From the NCBI RefSeq assembly GCF_009729415.1, contig NZ_MPKW01000003.1, forward strand, positions 118,379 through 182,378: 64,000 nt of DNA. Direction: 5' to 3'. Shown piece by piece: positions 55,838-64,000 of this stretch. Both the position numbers and the translations under genes were made by a program. This stretch comes from Mycolicibacterium sp. CBMA 234 (GTDB lineage Bacteria > Actinomycetota > Actinomycetes > Mycobacteriales > Mycobacteriaceae). The notes under the pieces were generated by a model that was not told the DNA's origin, made no database searches, and saw nothing but the letters and a program-made list of their open reading frames with translations. The number at the start of each line of letters is the position of its first letter. The first letter of the stretch is position 1.

Positions 55838-56689
55838 TCAGATGGGAAGTTGTCCGCCTGCGTCGTCACCGACGTAGTCGGAGTAGCGAGGGTGTTCGAA
55901 GTCGTGGTACACCATGACCTTCTCTTGCCATCTCTCGTAGCCGAACTGCGCAAAGTCGTGACAAGCTGACAGCTTGCGGAGTTCGCTCAGCGCGTTGAAT
56001 TCACGAATGGCAAGACGTGCTCCAGTGTAATCGGAGAACACTTCGCCCGATCCAATAACATCGTCCATGTTGCAGAACACCCGCGGCAGAATCGAGTCTG
56101 CGCTCAGATCGAATATCTTGAATGCCTCAACAGTGGAGCTGTAGTAGTCCAGGTCGAATGAGATCATCCCAATTGGGGCGTCGGGCGATCCATTCGCGAT
56201 GAAGGTCGGCAGGGTATCCGAAATCGGCCCTATGTTGAGTTCAGCATTAGTCAACCTGCTTTTCAAGGCAGGGATATCCATCTCGTAGAAGCCACTCTTC
56301 CAGGCGTAGGGCAAGTCGCGGTAGTCGACAGGTGTTGGTAACCCCGAGCCCATATCAAATCCGATGATGCGGATGTGGATCGGTAAAACTCTCTCGACTT
56401 GAGCTTTGATGGCCTCCAAAACGATCAGCCCGGCCCCACCGGCGACGCCGAATTCGATCCAGGTGACTTCTTTGTACCCTAATCGGACCGCGGTTTCGCT
56501 AGCGCAAATCGCAGCGTAGGCGTACGCTGGCCGCGGCAAAATTCCAAGCTGGACTTGCTGAATAAGCGAATACTCCCGGCTGACGGGAAGCCGTGCCATC
56601 AGACGCTTGCCAAGAAAGCCGACGGATGACGAGTCCTTCGCCGCCGCTCGCACCAACTTGTCGATGAGCGCCGCCTTGCGATTATTCAT
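55838..56689 (-). CDS. TylF-like class I methyltransferase domain protein
   Basis: About 283 aa. EVTWIEFGVAGGAGLIVLEAI resembles SAM motif I, with IIGFDMGSGLPTP and MISFDLDYYSSTVEAF and CNMDDVIGSGEV following, like a distant TylF relative. The ATG at 56689 has GAGGA seven bases ahead; a TTG at 56773 would touch the upstream stop. Such proteins are common in polysaccharide loci but mostly uncharacterised. Confidence 0.75.
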   Translation of the reverse strand: MNNRKAALIDKLVRAAAKDSSSVGFLGKRLMARLPVSREYSLIQQVQLGILPRPAYAYAAICASETAVRLGYKEVTWIEFGVAGGAGLIVLEAIKAQVERVLPIHIRIIGFDMGSGLPTPVDYRDLPYAWKSGFYEMDIPALKSRLTNAELNIGPISDTLPTFIANGSPDAPIGMISFDLDYYSSTVEAFKIFDLSADSILPRVFCNMDDVIGSGEVFSDYTGARLAIREFNALSELRKLSACHDFAQFGYERWQEKVMVYHDFEHPRYSDYVGDDAGGQLPI

Positions 56690-56769
56690 CCGCAGTCCTC
56701 GTGTTTGTGCGTTGGCGTCTGGTGGAGGGTCCATTTCCAGCCGAGGGCCGGGTGGTGCAACGATCCGGT

Positions 56770-58032
56770 TCAACGTTCTGCAATCGCGCTATCGGCTTTG
56801 GGGGGATAATCCGTCAAGCCAAAATTCTGTGGAGCATCGGGCCGGTCCGGTGTGGGTGGCAACTCCAACTTTTCGCCCTTTGCAATTTGCACCGCCAGTG
56901 CGACAACGATGAAGACTAGGCTTTGATATTGCGTTATGAGGCCGACGGTCAGGAATAATGGTATTTGGCCGACTAATGCGATCTCTGCAGTAGATCCGTT
57001 GCCGGTCACGACCCGCGCGACAATGACGAGCAACGGGAACACGATCAGTGCAGTAATGATCCAGCCCCAGGTGACGCCGAGGTACAGAACCGCACTGTCG
57101 ACCGAGTCGAGCGATGTGTTCCCCGGGAAGAAATCTGGGCAGCGCCCGAACCACTTGATGATGGGCACGTACGTCTCGTACAAGTAACTCCGGTAGGTGG
57201 CGCTGACCTGCTCCTCAACCGAGGACCCAGCCGCCCATTCCTCGATGACCGGCATGACCTGTGGTCCGACCAGAAACGTCGTCGCGGTCGCAACGAGCAC
57301 CGCGACAGTTCGCGCTGCTTGCTGCCTGGCGAGATACGCCATAGTCAAGCAGCCTGTGAGTGCTGCAGCCATCATCGCGCCTCTACTTCCGGTGGTAAAG
57401 ATGCCCGCGCAGACTGCGGCAAGCATCAGAACCTTCCACGGGATTCGAAATGACGCGCGTGCAATGAACGGTATGGACAGCACGAGAGAGCCGCCAAGCG
57501 CGATTGAGTGCCCAAAGGCCCAGGTACTTCGATCGGTACCGCCGCGAGACTGTATTAGGTGCCAGGTCTCGAACTCCGGGGATTTTGCATTCCAATCGAC
57601 TGACCAGTTCACGAACGGGTGCCAGGAAAAGAAGAGTTCGATCACTGCCAACCCGCCCACGATGGCAAGAATCACACTGATCGCGTCAATTGTGAACTGG
57701 AGCCCTGCGGCCGCCGCCAGTATTCGGATGGCAAAGTACGGAATAACCCACCGAACCGCCATTTCTGCCCACACGCCCTGATTCACATCGTCCATCGCGA
57801 GAGAAGCCGATCCCAAGATCGCGAGCAGGTAGGCATCAAAAGCCGTGAATTGGATGTGCTGGCCGCCGACGGTGACCGCAAGAACGATGATTATGGTGGC
57901 CACAATGGAATAGATTGGCATCGTGGCGATGAAATGTACGCTGATCCAAATCGGCACCATTGTGATAGACAACAGCCAAGCCACAAGGGCTAGTTGTGGT
58001 GCCGTTAATCGCCTGAACGGGAATATGTGCAT
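56770..58032 (-). CDS. O-antigen polymerase/ligase-like membrane protein (Wzy candidate)
   Basis: About 420 aa with roughly 10-12 membrane segments. A large extracytoplasmic loop (about 140-190, ELFFSWHPFVNWSVDW...FGHSIALGG) and GIFTTGSRGAMMAA fit the Wzy/WaaL fold. The ATG at 58032 is preceded by GGAG; the longer frame to 58260 would overlap the lipoprotein gene. Wzy joins repeat units on the outer side of the membrane. It lies between the lipoprotein and the methyltransferase-like gene on the same strand. Confidence 0.8.
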   Translation of the reverse strand: MHIFPFRRLTAPQLALVAWLLSITMVPIWISVHFIATMPIYSIVATIIIVLAVTVGGQHIQFTAFDAYLLAILGSASLAMDDVNQGVWAEMAVRWVIPYFAIRILAAAAGLQFTIDAISVILAIVGGLAVIELFFSWHPFVNWSVDWNAKSPEFETWHLIQSRGGTDRSTWAFGHSIALGGSLVLSIPFIARASFRIPWKVLMLAAVCAGIFTTGSRGAMMAAALTGCLTMAYLARQQAARTVAVLVATATTFLVGPQVMPVIEEWAAGSSVEEQVSATYRSYLYETYVPIIKWFGRCPDFFPGNTSLDSVDSAVLYLGVTWGWIITALIVFPLLVIVARVVTGNGSTAEIALVGQIPLFLTVGLITQYQSLVFIVVALAVQIAKGEKLELPPTPDRPDAPQNFGLTDYPPKADSAIAER

Positions 58033-58054
58033 TCTGCTCCGGGCCCCCTCGTGC

Positions 58055-58888
58055 TCAGTGTTCCGGCGCAGCCGCAGACGCCGTAGTAGGCATCGTCGGC
58101 TGGCCGTCTTCGAGAGCCCACACCTTGTCGAAGTCAAAGACTTCGCCGGCCGGGATTCGGTTCGGAGATTCGCGCCAAAAGCCGAACGCACCAGTAGAGA
58201 TAGGTATCGGAAGTGGTTTGGAGATCGTAAGGCCGGGACCCGTGACACCCACCCGGTCACCGGTGCAGCTGAGCACGAACTGGTAGACGTGGCCTAGCTC
58301 CAACATATGGGCGAAAGTCCCGGACGCCACGGTCTTGAGCGTGCCGCTGACCAACCGGCTTCTGAGCTCCCAGGAACTCCGGTTGGCGAGAAACACCACG
58401 ACATTGGTTTCGAGATTGTTGTCGCCGCCGGTACCTAGCATCATGGTGGTGTCCGTGTTGGCGGGGTTGATCCGGCGAAACTGTCCTTCTGCGCCGATGC
58501 TTGTTACCGGAGAGCGAAATTGTCGTACTGCGATGGCATCACTTTTTCCGGCGTAAGTGAAGTGTCCATCCTTGATGTATCCATCCGCAGCTGGAAGCAA
58601 GGGTTGCCCGTTTTGCGGCATACCTCGCATATCCCAACCATCACCGAGTCCGCTCGTGGTGTCCGGGCGGTCGAATTCATCAATGAATGACGCCTGAGTC
58701 GGTGGTGAGTCCGGCATCGCTTGCCCAGGCGGCGCTGACTGGATCGTGGAGCTGGGTAGCAAGATTTCGCGCGAATCATACGGCGGGGGTTTGGGCGTGC
58801 ACGCAGCGAGCATCAATACCACGCTGATCAGACACGAACTTCTGTTGATCGCCAATCTTGCATGCTCCCAGGCAATGTCACCGCGCAT
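58055..58888 (-). CDS. Lipoprotein with a lectin-like (LamG-type) domain
   Basis: About 277 aa. SVVLMLAAC is a lipobox with acylated Cys. After a Pro-rich spacer, FIDEFDRPDTTSGLGDGWDMRG opens a beta-rich domain typical of concanavalin-like folds that bind or cut sugars. A TTG at 58855 gives the tidiest signal peptide (MAINRSS...) and may be the true start; an ATG at 58912 is also in frame. It sits between the BY-kinase and Wzy candidate genes, so a role in export or binding of the glycan is plausible. Confidence 0.75.
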   Translation of the reverse strand: MRGDIAWEHARLAINRSSCLISVVLMLAACTPKPPPYDSREILLPSSTIQSAPPGQAMPDSPPTQASFIDEFDRPDTTSGLGDGWDMRGMPQNGQPLLPAADGYIKDGHFTYAGKSDAIAVRQFRSPVTSIGAEGQFRRINPANTDTTMMLGTGGDNNLETNVVVFLANRSSWELRSRLVSGTLKTVASGTFAHMLELGHVYQFVLSCTGDRVGVTGPGLTISKPLPIPISTGAFGFWRESPNRIPAGEVFDFDKVWALEDGQPTMPTTASAAAPEH

Positions 58889-58924
58889 GGCGCCAGCGCT
58901 CCGTGGAATCATTACTCGACTGAG

Positions 58925-60307
58925 TTAGGTCTTGTGAGAGTGTCGACTACTAGGGCTGTCGCCGTAGTAGTAATAGGAGCCGCCGTACGCCGAACGATCG
59001 CGCGGGGGCGTCATTACGAACACCGAGCCGAGCAAAGCTGCACCGACGTTCTGAAGGGCGTCTGTGGCGTTCTTGAGCTGATCGCGCTTGGTCTGGCCGT
59101 AGCGTCCGAGCAGTAGGGCACCGTCCGCATTCGCTGCCAACAATGCCGCGTCCGTGACCGCGAGTAATGGACAGGAGTCCACGATTACATAGTCGAACTT
59201 CCCGCGAAGCTCCTCGAGGAGGTTCTTGGCTGCGTGCGAAGCCAATAATTCGCTTGGGTTCGGTGGCGTGGCGCCTGCAGCCAATACGGTAAGACCGGAG
59301 AATTGCGTCTCTTGCAATGCGTCCGAAAGAGATGCCGCACCACTGAGAACAGTGCTCAAGCCTACTGAACCGTCTACATTGAGATGCTTGTGCACGATGG
59401 AACGGCGCATATCGCCGTCGACAAGAAGCACATTATTTTCGACCTCGACCAAGGCCAACGCGATGTTGACCGCCGTTGTTGATTTACCTTCATTCGGAAT
59501 CGAGCTGGTGACAACGATCACCCGCGGAGGGTTGTCAACCGACAGGAAGCTGAGATTGGTGCGCAACTTTCTGAACGATTCGGCAATCTGTGAATTCTCG
59601 GAACCGAACGCGATCGCTGGGGCTGCTCGTCGCGCTTTATCCATTGGAATGTCACCGACAACTGCGACGCCGGTGATGCTCTCGAGATCTTCACGCTTCT
59701 TCACGGTGTTATCGATTACTTCCCGCCCGAGAGCGCATGCGATGCCCAGCAAAATACCGGCGAATAGACCCAGTGTCAGATTCCGTACAAAATTCGGAAC
59801 TGCAGGAGCACTGGCAACGACTGCGGGTTGCTCGACAACCACCCGGGTATCGGGAAGGCTTCCGTCGCCAGGGGTTTCGAGGTCGCGAACCATTTTGACG
59901 AACTGGTCCGAGAGCGTATTCGCAATGTCGCGCGCGCGAACTGGGGAGGGGTCGAGGACATCGACGTCGATCAGGACGGTGCCCATCTTCGATCGAGCAC
60001 TGATTTCCCGACGCAATGCCTGCGCGGACATGTCAAGGTGGAGTGCATCCACAGTGCGTTGGGCAAGTGTCTCGCCCGTGAGCAATATGGTGTACGAACG
60101 GACCCGTTCTTGAGAAAGGAGATTTCCTTGATACGTGTCCATCAGCGAACTGCCGGCATAAGTCGAAACAAATAGTCTTGTCGACGATTTGTACAGTGGG
60201 GTTGTCGTGACTGTCATTGCAATTGCCGCCAGCACCGCTAGCACAATCACTGCGCTGATCGTCATCCATCTCAGTCGCAGTATTCTCAGGAACTTCTGGA
60301 GATTCAA
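58925..60307 (-). CDS. Wzz-type chain-length regulator fused to a BY-kinase
   Basis: 460 aa. Two membrane segments (about 15-35 and 172-195) bracket a Wzz domain. The cytoplasmic part has Walker A SSIPNEGKSTTAVN, Walker A' LLVDGDMRR and Walker B YVIVDSCPLL of bacterial tyrosine kinases. The tail is tyrosine-rich (GGSYYYYGDSP), the usual autophosphorylation cluster. It starts with TTG after GGAGGG. This is the Wzc function of a Wzy-dependent pathway, and the phosphatase at 37203 is a natural partner. Confidence 0.94.
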   Translation of the reverse strand: MNLQKFLRILRLRWMTISAVIVLAVLAAIAMTVTTTPLYKSSTRLFVSTYAGSSLMDTYQGNLLSQERVRSYTILLTGETLAQRTVDALHLDMSAQALRREISARSKMGTVLIDVDVLDPSPVRARDIANTLSDQFVKMVRDLETPGDGSLPDTRVVVEQPAVVASAPAVPNFVRNLTLGLFAGILLGIACALGREVIDNTVKKREDLESITGVAVVGDIPMDKARRAAPAIAFGSENSQIAESFRKLRTNLSFLSVDNPPRVIVVTSSIPNEGKSTTAVNIALALVEVENNVLLVDGDMRRSIVHKHLNVDGSVGLSTVLSGAASLSDALQETQFSGLTVLAAGATPPNPSELLASHAAKNLLEELRGKFDYVIVDSCPLLAVTDAALLAANADGALLLGRYGQTKRDQLKNATDALQNVGAALLGSVFVMTPPRDRSAYGGSYYYYGDSPSSRHSHKT

Positions 60308-60429
60308 CGCCGCTCCCTCCTTCTGATCGCCGAGCGCGTCGATCCAGACGTTTGCTGTGCGGGGTTGAGGTCAGCCCAGGCTCATGTCGTTCAACGCATG
60401 GATCCTGTTGAGTAATATATGCCTTTCGC

Positions 60430-60452
60430 GGCCGTAAATATGCGGAACGGCC
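60430..60452 (-). terminator. Small hairpin after the DUF4012 gene
   Basis: GGCCGT / ACGGCC, 6-bp stem with an 11-nt loop, lies directly after the stop of the DUF4012 gene. Short, so only a weak candidate. Confidence 0.25.
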
Positions 60453-60453
60453 A

Positions 60454-62298
60454 TCACTTCTGGGTACATTCGGGAACTTTGATCACGGGAGCGGTCTGAT
60501 CGATAAGTGGTTGCGGGGGTGCCTGCGCTGGGCCCGGTGCCGTTGGCTCAGACAGGCGAAAGGTCAGCACTCCCGATTGTCTTGGTGGGATGGCAACTTG
60601 GATCTCGAAGGTTGGATGATCGCGGTCCGTCCCGGTAAACACAGATATCTGCTGGCCGTTGGAAAACGCACTCACCAACTTCGCGCCCTTGGTGGCGACA
60701 AGTCGAACTGATGTCACCATCGTTCCGCTTGGGATGGCGAGTGGGATGTTGCGGTTAAGACCCAAGGAGCCGGCCACATACTCCGGTAGTGGCGTGTCCG
60801 GTACGACGCTCCTCAACTTCACGGTCACCGTCGAGTTGCGAGTGTCGCCTGCACAGCCCTCAGCGTCGTACGTGACGTCCTGCCGCAGGTAGTAGTCAAG
60901 CTTGTTGCCGGCGAGGTTGTTGGCAACGACGGCTGCGTAAGGCGAGGCGGCATCGGGAATTGTGTGAGCAAGTGGCGTCTGCTCCAGCTGGTTTTCCTCG
61001 TCCGGAGCGGCGCTCCAGATGGCGATCCGCCGTTCGTCGACTGCTTTCCCGAGCGCATCGAGGAGCCGCCGCGGCGAGTCGATGGCACCGGTCATTTTCT
61101 TGACGACAGTAGTAGCGATGTCCTGCAGAAATCTCTTGCGCGCACTCTGATCTGTTGGGAAGCGTTGATATGCAGTCGATTCGGTCAACTCGACGACGTT
61201 GGCGGTAGTGACAACCTCACCGTCGGGCAATGTCAGCGGTCCAGTGGCACTGAGTACATAGCTGAGGGCGACGGGGTCCAGTGCGATGACGCCGTCGACA
61301 TCCGTGCCCGTTTGTTGCTGCCACATTGAGCGCCATATTTGTGCTGCGTATGGAAAATGCGAACTGAGATTACTGTTGCGGTAGTCGGTGCTCGGGTTGG
61401 TGAAGCCGTATTCGTCGCTGAACTGCGGTCCAAGGTCCAGCGGCTTGAAAGGACCAGTCAGTTCGGTGTTGGGGCCCAACGCAATTACGGTCGGCACTCC
61501 ATTATCAAAATGAAGGATCCCGAACCCGCCGAGTATCCCTCCTGTCCCTCTTGCTTCGGCGTTCGTCTGAAACCCCATGAAGTAGGTGCGTGGTCCGTCG
61601 ACGCCCATCAATGCCGGCGCAAGCTTGGCGGCGAGGGTGGCTTTATCGAGGAGACTGGTGACTTTGGCTGTTTGTGCTTGAAGTTCCGAACGCGCGTTCC
61701 GAAGATTGGACAGATAAGCCGGTTCCGATATCGCGGCGGCATCCGATTCAAGGCGTCGGGCCTCGGCTGCGATCTTGGCTATCGCCGGCTCTCTCTCGCG
61801 AAGGGCTTGAACGTCGACATGCGAACCCTTGATCAGATGGGTTGGAGAGAGCGCCGTGCCCAACTCTGATGCGGGCTTCATTACGTCCGACGCCAGTCCC
61901 AAAACGACCTGAGAAATCTGCTGGGCGGTCTTGAACGGACTACCTAGCCACGGAACCTGTGCTGCGAGAGTCCATGGCAGAGACCGCGTTGCACTGTTTG
62001 CCTGCTTGGCATTTGCTTCTGCCTCCGAGGCGAAGCGCGCCGCCGCGTCGAGGTCGCCGGCCGACAGCGCTTCCTTTGTGTGCTGCGCGCTAGTGCGCGC
62101 TTGTGCGAGGCTGGATTTGGCTGCGTATCCTTCGAATCCCAACCAGCATAGAAATCCGATCGCGGCGAGCATGACAGCTAGTCCCAAGACGCGGGCGCGG
62201 CGATTCCGCGCCACGCGGCGGGAATGGCTGTCGGTGGCTGGTGCTGCGTCGTCGCCAGCCGGTGTATTTTCCGTCGCGCGTCGCGAATGCCTGCTCAC
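60454..62298 (-). CDS. DUF4012 membrane-anchored protein
   Basis: 614 aa, GTG start. A basic N-terminus is followed by one membrane segment (about 35-55). The rest is extracytoplasmic, with a helical region (about 60-200) and the DUF4012 core: TYFMGFQTNAEARGTGGILGGFGIL, PNTELTGPFKPLDLGPQFSDEYGF and WQQQTGTDVDGVIALDPVALSYVL. DUF4012 proteins recur next to actinobacterial polysaccharide genes, but their task is unknown. It is first in a minus-strand run with the BY-kinase, lipoprotein and Wzy candidate. Confidence 0.9.
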   Translation of the reverse strand: MSRHSRRATENTPAGDDAAPATDSHSRRVARNRRARVLGLAVMLAAIGFLCWLGFEGYAAKSSLAQARTSAQHTKEALSAGDLDAAARFASEAEANAKQANSATRSLPWTLAAQVPWLGSPFKTAQQISQVVLGLASDVMKPASELGTALSPTHLIKGSHVDVQALREREPAIAKIAAEARRLESDAAAISEPAYLSNLRNARSELQAQTAKVTSLLDKATLAAKLAPALMGVDGPRTYFMGFQTNAEARGTGGILGGFGILHFDNGVPTVIALGPNTELTGPFKPLDLGPQFSDEYGFTNPSTDYRNSNLSSHFPYAAQIWRSMWQQQTGTDVDGVIALDPVALSYVLSATGPLTLPDGEVVTTANVVELTESTAYQRFPTDQSARKRFLQDIATTVVKKMTGAIDSPRRLLDALGKAVDERRIAIWSAAPDEENQLEQTPLAHTIPDAASPYAAVVANNLAGNKLDYYLRQDVTYDAEGCAGDTRNSTVTVKLRSVVPDTPLPEYVAGSLGLNRNIPLAIPSGTMVTSVRLVATKGAKLVSAFSNGQQISVFTGTDRDHPTFEIQVAIPPRQSGVLTFRLSEPTAPGPAQAPPQPLIDQTAPVIKVPECTQK

Positions 62299-62378
62299 TC
62301 AGGAACGTTCCGCATTTGAACCACAGCCTCTGCTGTGTCCACAGAACTATCTACGTCCCGCTCGCGAAGCCGCGCGGC

Positions 62379-62810
62379 CTAGCAGCCGCGACTCAGTGAG
62401 ACTGTGATGGTGCCGTAAGGCCCGACCTTTGCGCCTGCGCCGAGGAAGCAGACCGAGAAATTGATATTGGCGGTGAGTTGCTTCCACAGCGGCTGCAGGA
62501 AGCCCGGAATGATCGACAGTGGGGTGAACGTCCCCACCAGGATGGGCGCCCCCGGGTGAGGATTCGTCCCAGGCCCCAACCACCACCAGGGATCGTTCTG
62601 CCACCAGGTGCTGAGATCCTGCGGTGCAAAGATCAGCGGACTCTGGGCCACGTTGTCCAGGAAGTGCGTTATCGGCGCGAGCGGAGCGGGCGTCGTGATA
62701 TCAGCCTGTGCGACAGGCGTCAGCATCGCGGCGCCGGCGACCGTGCAAGCGGCCAGTCCGACCTGAATCTTGACCTTTGCGTCCGACATGCGCGTTGCGA
62801 GAGCAGACAT
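62379..62810 (-). CDS. Small secreted protein
   Basis: 143 aa. A signal peptide ends at A-Q-A-D (about residue 36). The mature part is rich in Trp and Pro (LSTWWQNDPWWWLGPG) and ends with a Cys (SRGC). The ATG follows GGAAGG. I do not recognise a characterised homologue; small Trp-rich secreted proteins of this sort are common in mycobacteria. Confidence 0.65.
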   Translation of the reverse strand: MSALATRMSDAKVKIQVGLAACTVAGAAMLTPVAQADITTPAPLAPITHFLDNVAQSPLIFAPQDLSTWWQNDPWWWLGPGTNPHPGAPILVGTFTPLSIIPGFLQPLWKQLTANINFSVCFLGAGAKVGPYGTITVSLSRGC

Positions 62811-63409
62811 GGTCCAAGCCTTCCGCCGAAGGGAGCTTGCATAGCAGCTTCCCAGAAATTGTGCCTGGCGTCAATAGCGAACGGCGCAGGTCGAGCGATG
62901 ATTCCAGGGCCGTGCGGCGCCGCCTCCACACCCGGCTTCCTGTCTTCGCATGCGATCGGCGCTGGTGCCCATGCCGTGGAAGCTCTCCGGACACGCCTAC
63001 GCGCAGGCATGCCCGAGGGGCGAGTTGCACTCTCCGGTCGATTCGACTCGGCGTGGCTGAAGCTGCGAAAGAGGCCGACTTGCAGCGACGGCTGCGGGCG
63101 TAAATGGTCCGAAAGTGTATGCAAGTAAACAATTTTCGGTTCTGGTTGCGCGCATTGAGGTTCGAGCGCTGCTTCTGTCTCAATTCGGCTGGATGCTCAA
63201 CGAGACGATCGGCGAGGACAGGTACCCCTGTCTGAACGCGAAGGGGAGCTCCTCCGCTCGCCGGTTCGGAAAGGCCCCGACGAAGCCGGGTTCGCCGAAC
63301 TAGTTCCTCTCGCGGCTGGGCTCCGGTGATGTTGACGCACGGGGCGGGTGCTTTCCCGGCAGGAATTGCCGCATCTGCGTCTGCTCTGTTTCCCTCGGGC
63401 AACTGGCCA
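62811..63409. other. Intergenic region without a gene
   Basis: About 600 bp with several short open frames on both strands, none with homology or a ribosome site. It should contain the promoter of the small secreted protein. Confidence 0.55.
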
Positions 63410-64000
63410 CTACGGTAAGACGGTCATTGTCGATCCGGCTTCGCGGCCCGTCAATGCTTGCCATGCGGCAAACCGTTCTACTGTCTCTGGGCGCTTGCCT
63501 TCAATCAGGTGCCCGGCTCTCATTGTGATTCTATTGTTCCGAGTCACATATCCGGGTGGCGGCTCTACGCCGTGATAGCTGAACGCCGCATAGGCGTCAT
63601 CGAATACGTTGTTTCTGATCGTGATGTCGACGGGCGTCTCAAGTAGATATGTGAGTAGGTGGACTCGCACGCTTTGATCGGGCCGAACATCGGAAAAGGG
63701 TCCGTACCCTGCGCGTTCGCAACGGTTGCCCTCAACGAGGACTCGGGTGAAACCGGGCGAGGCGGGATTGCTGCTTTGAGACCAGAATTCAACAGTCTGA
63801 CTGCAATCATGAATGTGGTTGTTGCGCAGGACGAGGTCCTCCCAGAAGACGGGACCGCCGGTGGAATCGTTGCCCTGTGCAGTCCAGGCGACGTCATAAA
63901 CATTTGCGATCTCGTTGTTTTCGACGGTCCAGTGCGAAACGTTGGCCCAACACTCGATACCGTTGCCGAAGCGTGTTTGGTTATCGGCGGTGTCTAGTAC
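63410..64000 (-). CDS. Right-handed parallel beta-helix protein, C-terminal part
   Basis: The frame is open from the window edge (64000) to a TAG at 63410, giving 196 residues of the C-terminus. It has regular beta-helix rungs: WTVENNEIANV, LVLRNNHIHDC, VLVEGNRCERAG and ITIRNNVFDDAY. Such folds occur in polysaccharide lyases and hydrolases and in C5-epimerases. A role in trimming or modifying the locus glycan is plausible. Only the last 87 codons begin with a GTG (63670), but the reading frame clearly continues upstream. Confidence 0.85.
   Translation of the reverse strand, partial: VLDTADNQTRFGNGIECWANVSHWTVENNEIANVYDVAWTAQGNDSTGGPVFWEDLVLRNNHIHDCSQTVEFWSQSSNPASPGFTRVLVEGNRCERAGYGPFSDVRPDQSVRVHLLTYLLETPVDITIRNNVFDDAYAAFSYHGVEPPPGYVTRNNRITMRAGHLIEGKRPETVERFAAWQALTGREAGSTMTVLP

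Noticed and set aside
63565..63903. 112-codon antisense-strand frame at the right edge
   Set aside because: It is out of frame with the clear beta-helix rungs that are encoded by the frame ending at 63410.

Overview
The window reads as a high-GC actinobacterial chromosome, most likely a Mycobacterium/Mycolicibacterium. The main reasons are a PGRS Gly-rich domain that keeps the PE_PGRS linker motif (R-P-L-I-G-N-G), a Mas-type methyl-branching polyketide synthase, a FadD23/FadD28-type fatty acyl-AMP ligase, and a gmhA-gmhB-hddA heptose trio like Rv0113-Rv0115. The species cannot be fixed from sequence alone. I saw no tRNA, rRNA, CRISPR array or intact insertion sequence. Almost everything concerns surface lipids and polysaccharides.

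Layout. (1) 1-6.1 kb: 3' end of an NRPS gene (C-A-T-E-C-T; A-domain code suggests Thr). (2) 6.3-15.3 kb: a Mas-like PKS with a downstream membrane methyltransferase, divergent from a FAAL gene and closed by a perfect 19-bp stem-loop. (3) 15.6-19.0 kb: two secreted repeat proteins on the minus strand, one a PGRS domain carried on a Sec signal and a low-complexity stalk instead of a PE domain, the other with YadA-head-like repeats. (4) 19.3-37.2 kb: the most unusual block, a PUFA-synthase-like (pfa) gene set in the order ER / KS-AT-ACPx3-KR-DH / KS-CLF-AT-DH-DH, joined by overlapping or near-overlapping genes to rmlA, rmlB and an rmlC-rmlD fusion. This looks like one transcription unit making both an unusual acyl chain and dTDP-rhamnose. 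(5) 37.2-64 kb: a large exopolysaccharide or lipoglycan locus. It holds a Wzb-like phosphatase, a second rmlA, two acyltransferase-3 proteins, three glycosyltransferases, an RgpF-like protein, a sulfotransferase-like protein, a Wzx-like flippase, the heptose genes, four methyltransferase-like proteins, a Wzy-like polymerase, a lipoprotein, a Wzz/BY-kinase, a DUF4012 membrane protein and, at the right edge, the C-terminal part of a parallel beta-helix protein.

How it may work together (inference). The pfa enzymes would build a polyunsaturated or partly reduced long acyl chain. The rml genes supply dTDP-L-rhamnose. The GT, Rgp, heptose, Wzx and Wzy genes would assemble and export a rhamnose/heptose-containing glycan, decorated by methyl, acyl and perhaps sulfate groups. 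The window lacks a dedicated 4'-phosphopantetheinyl transferase, a thioesterase or AGPAT off-loader for the pfa complex, and a heptose-1-phosphate guanylyltransferase (HddC). These must be encoded elsewhere or be replaced.
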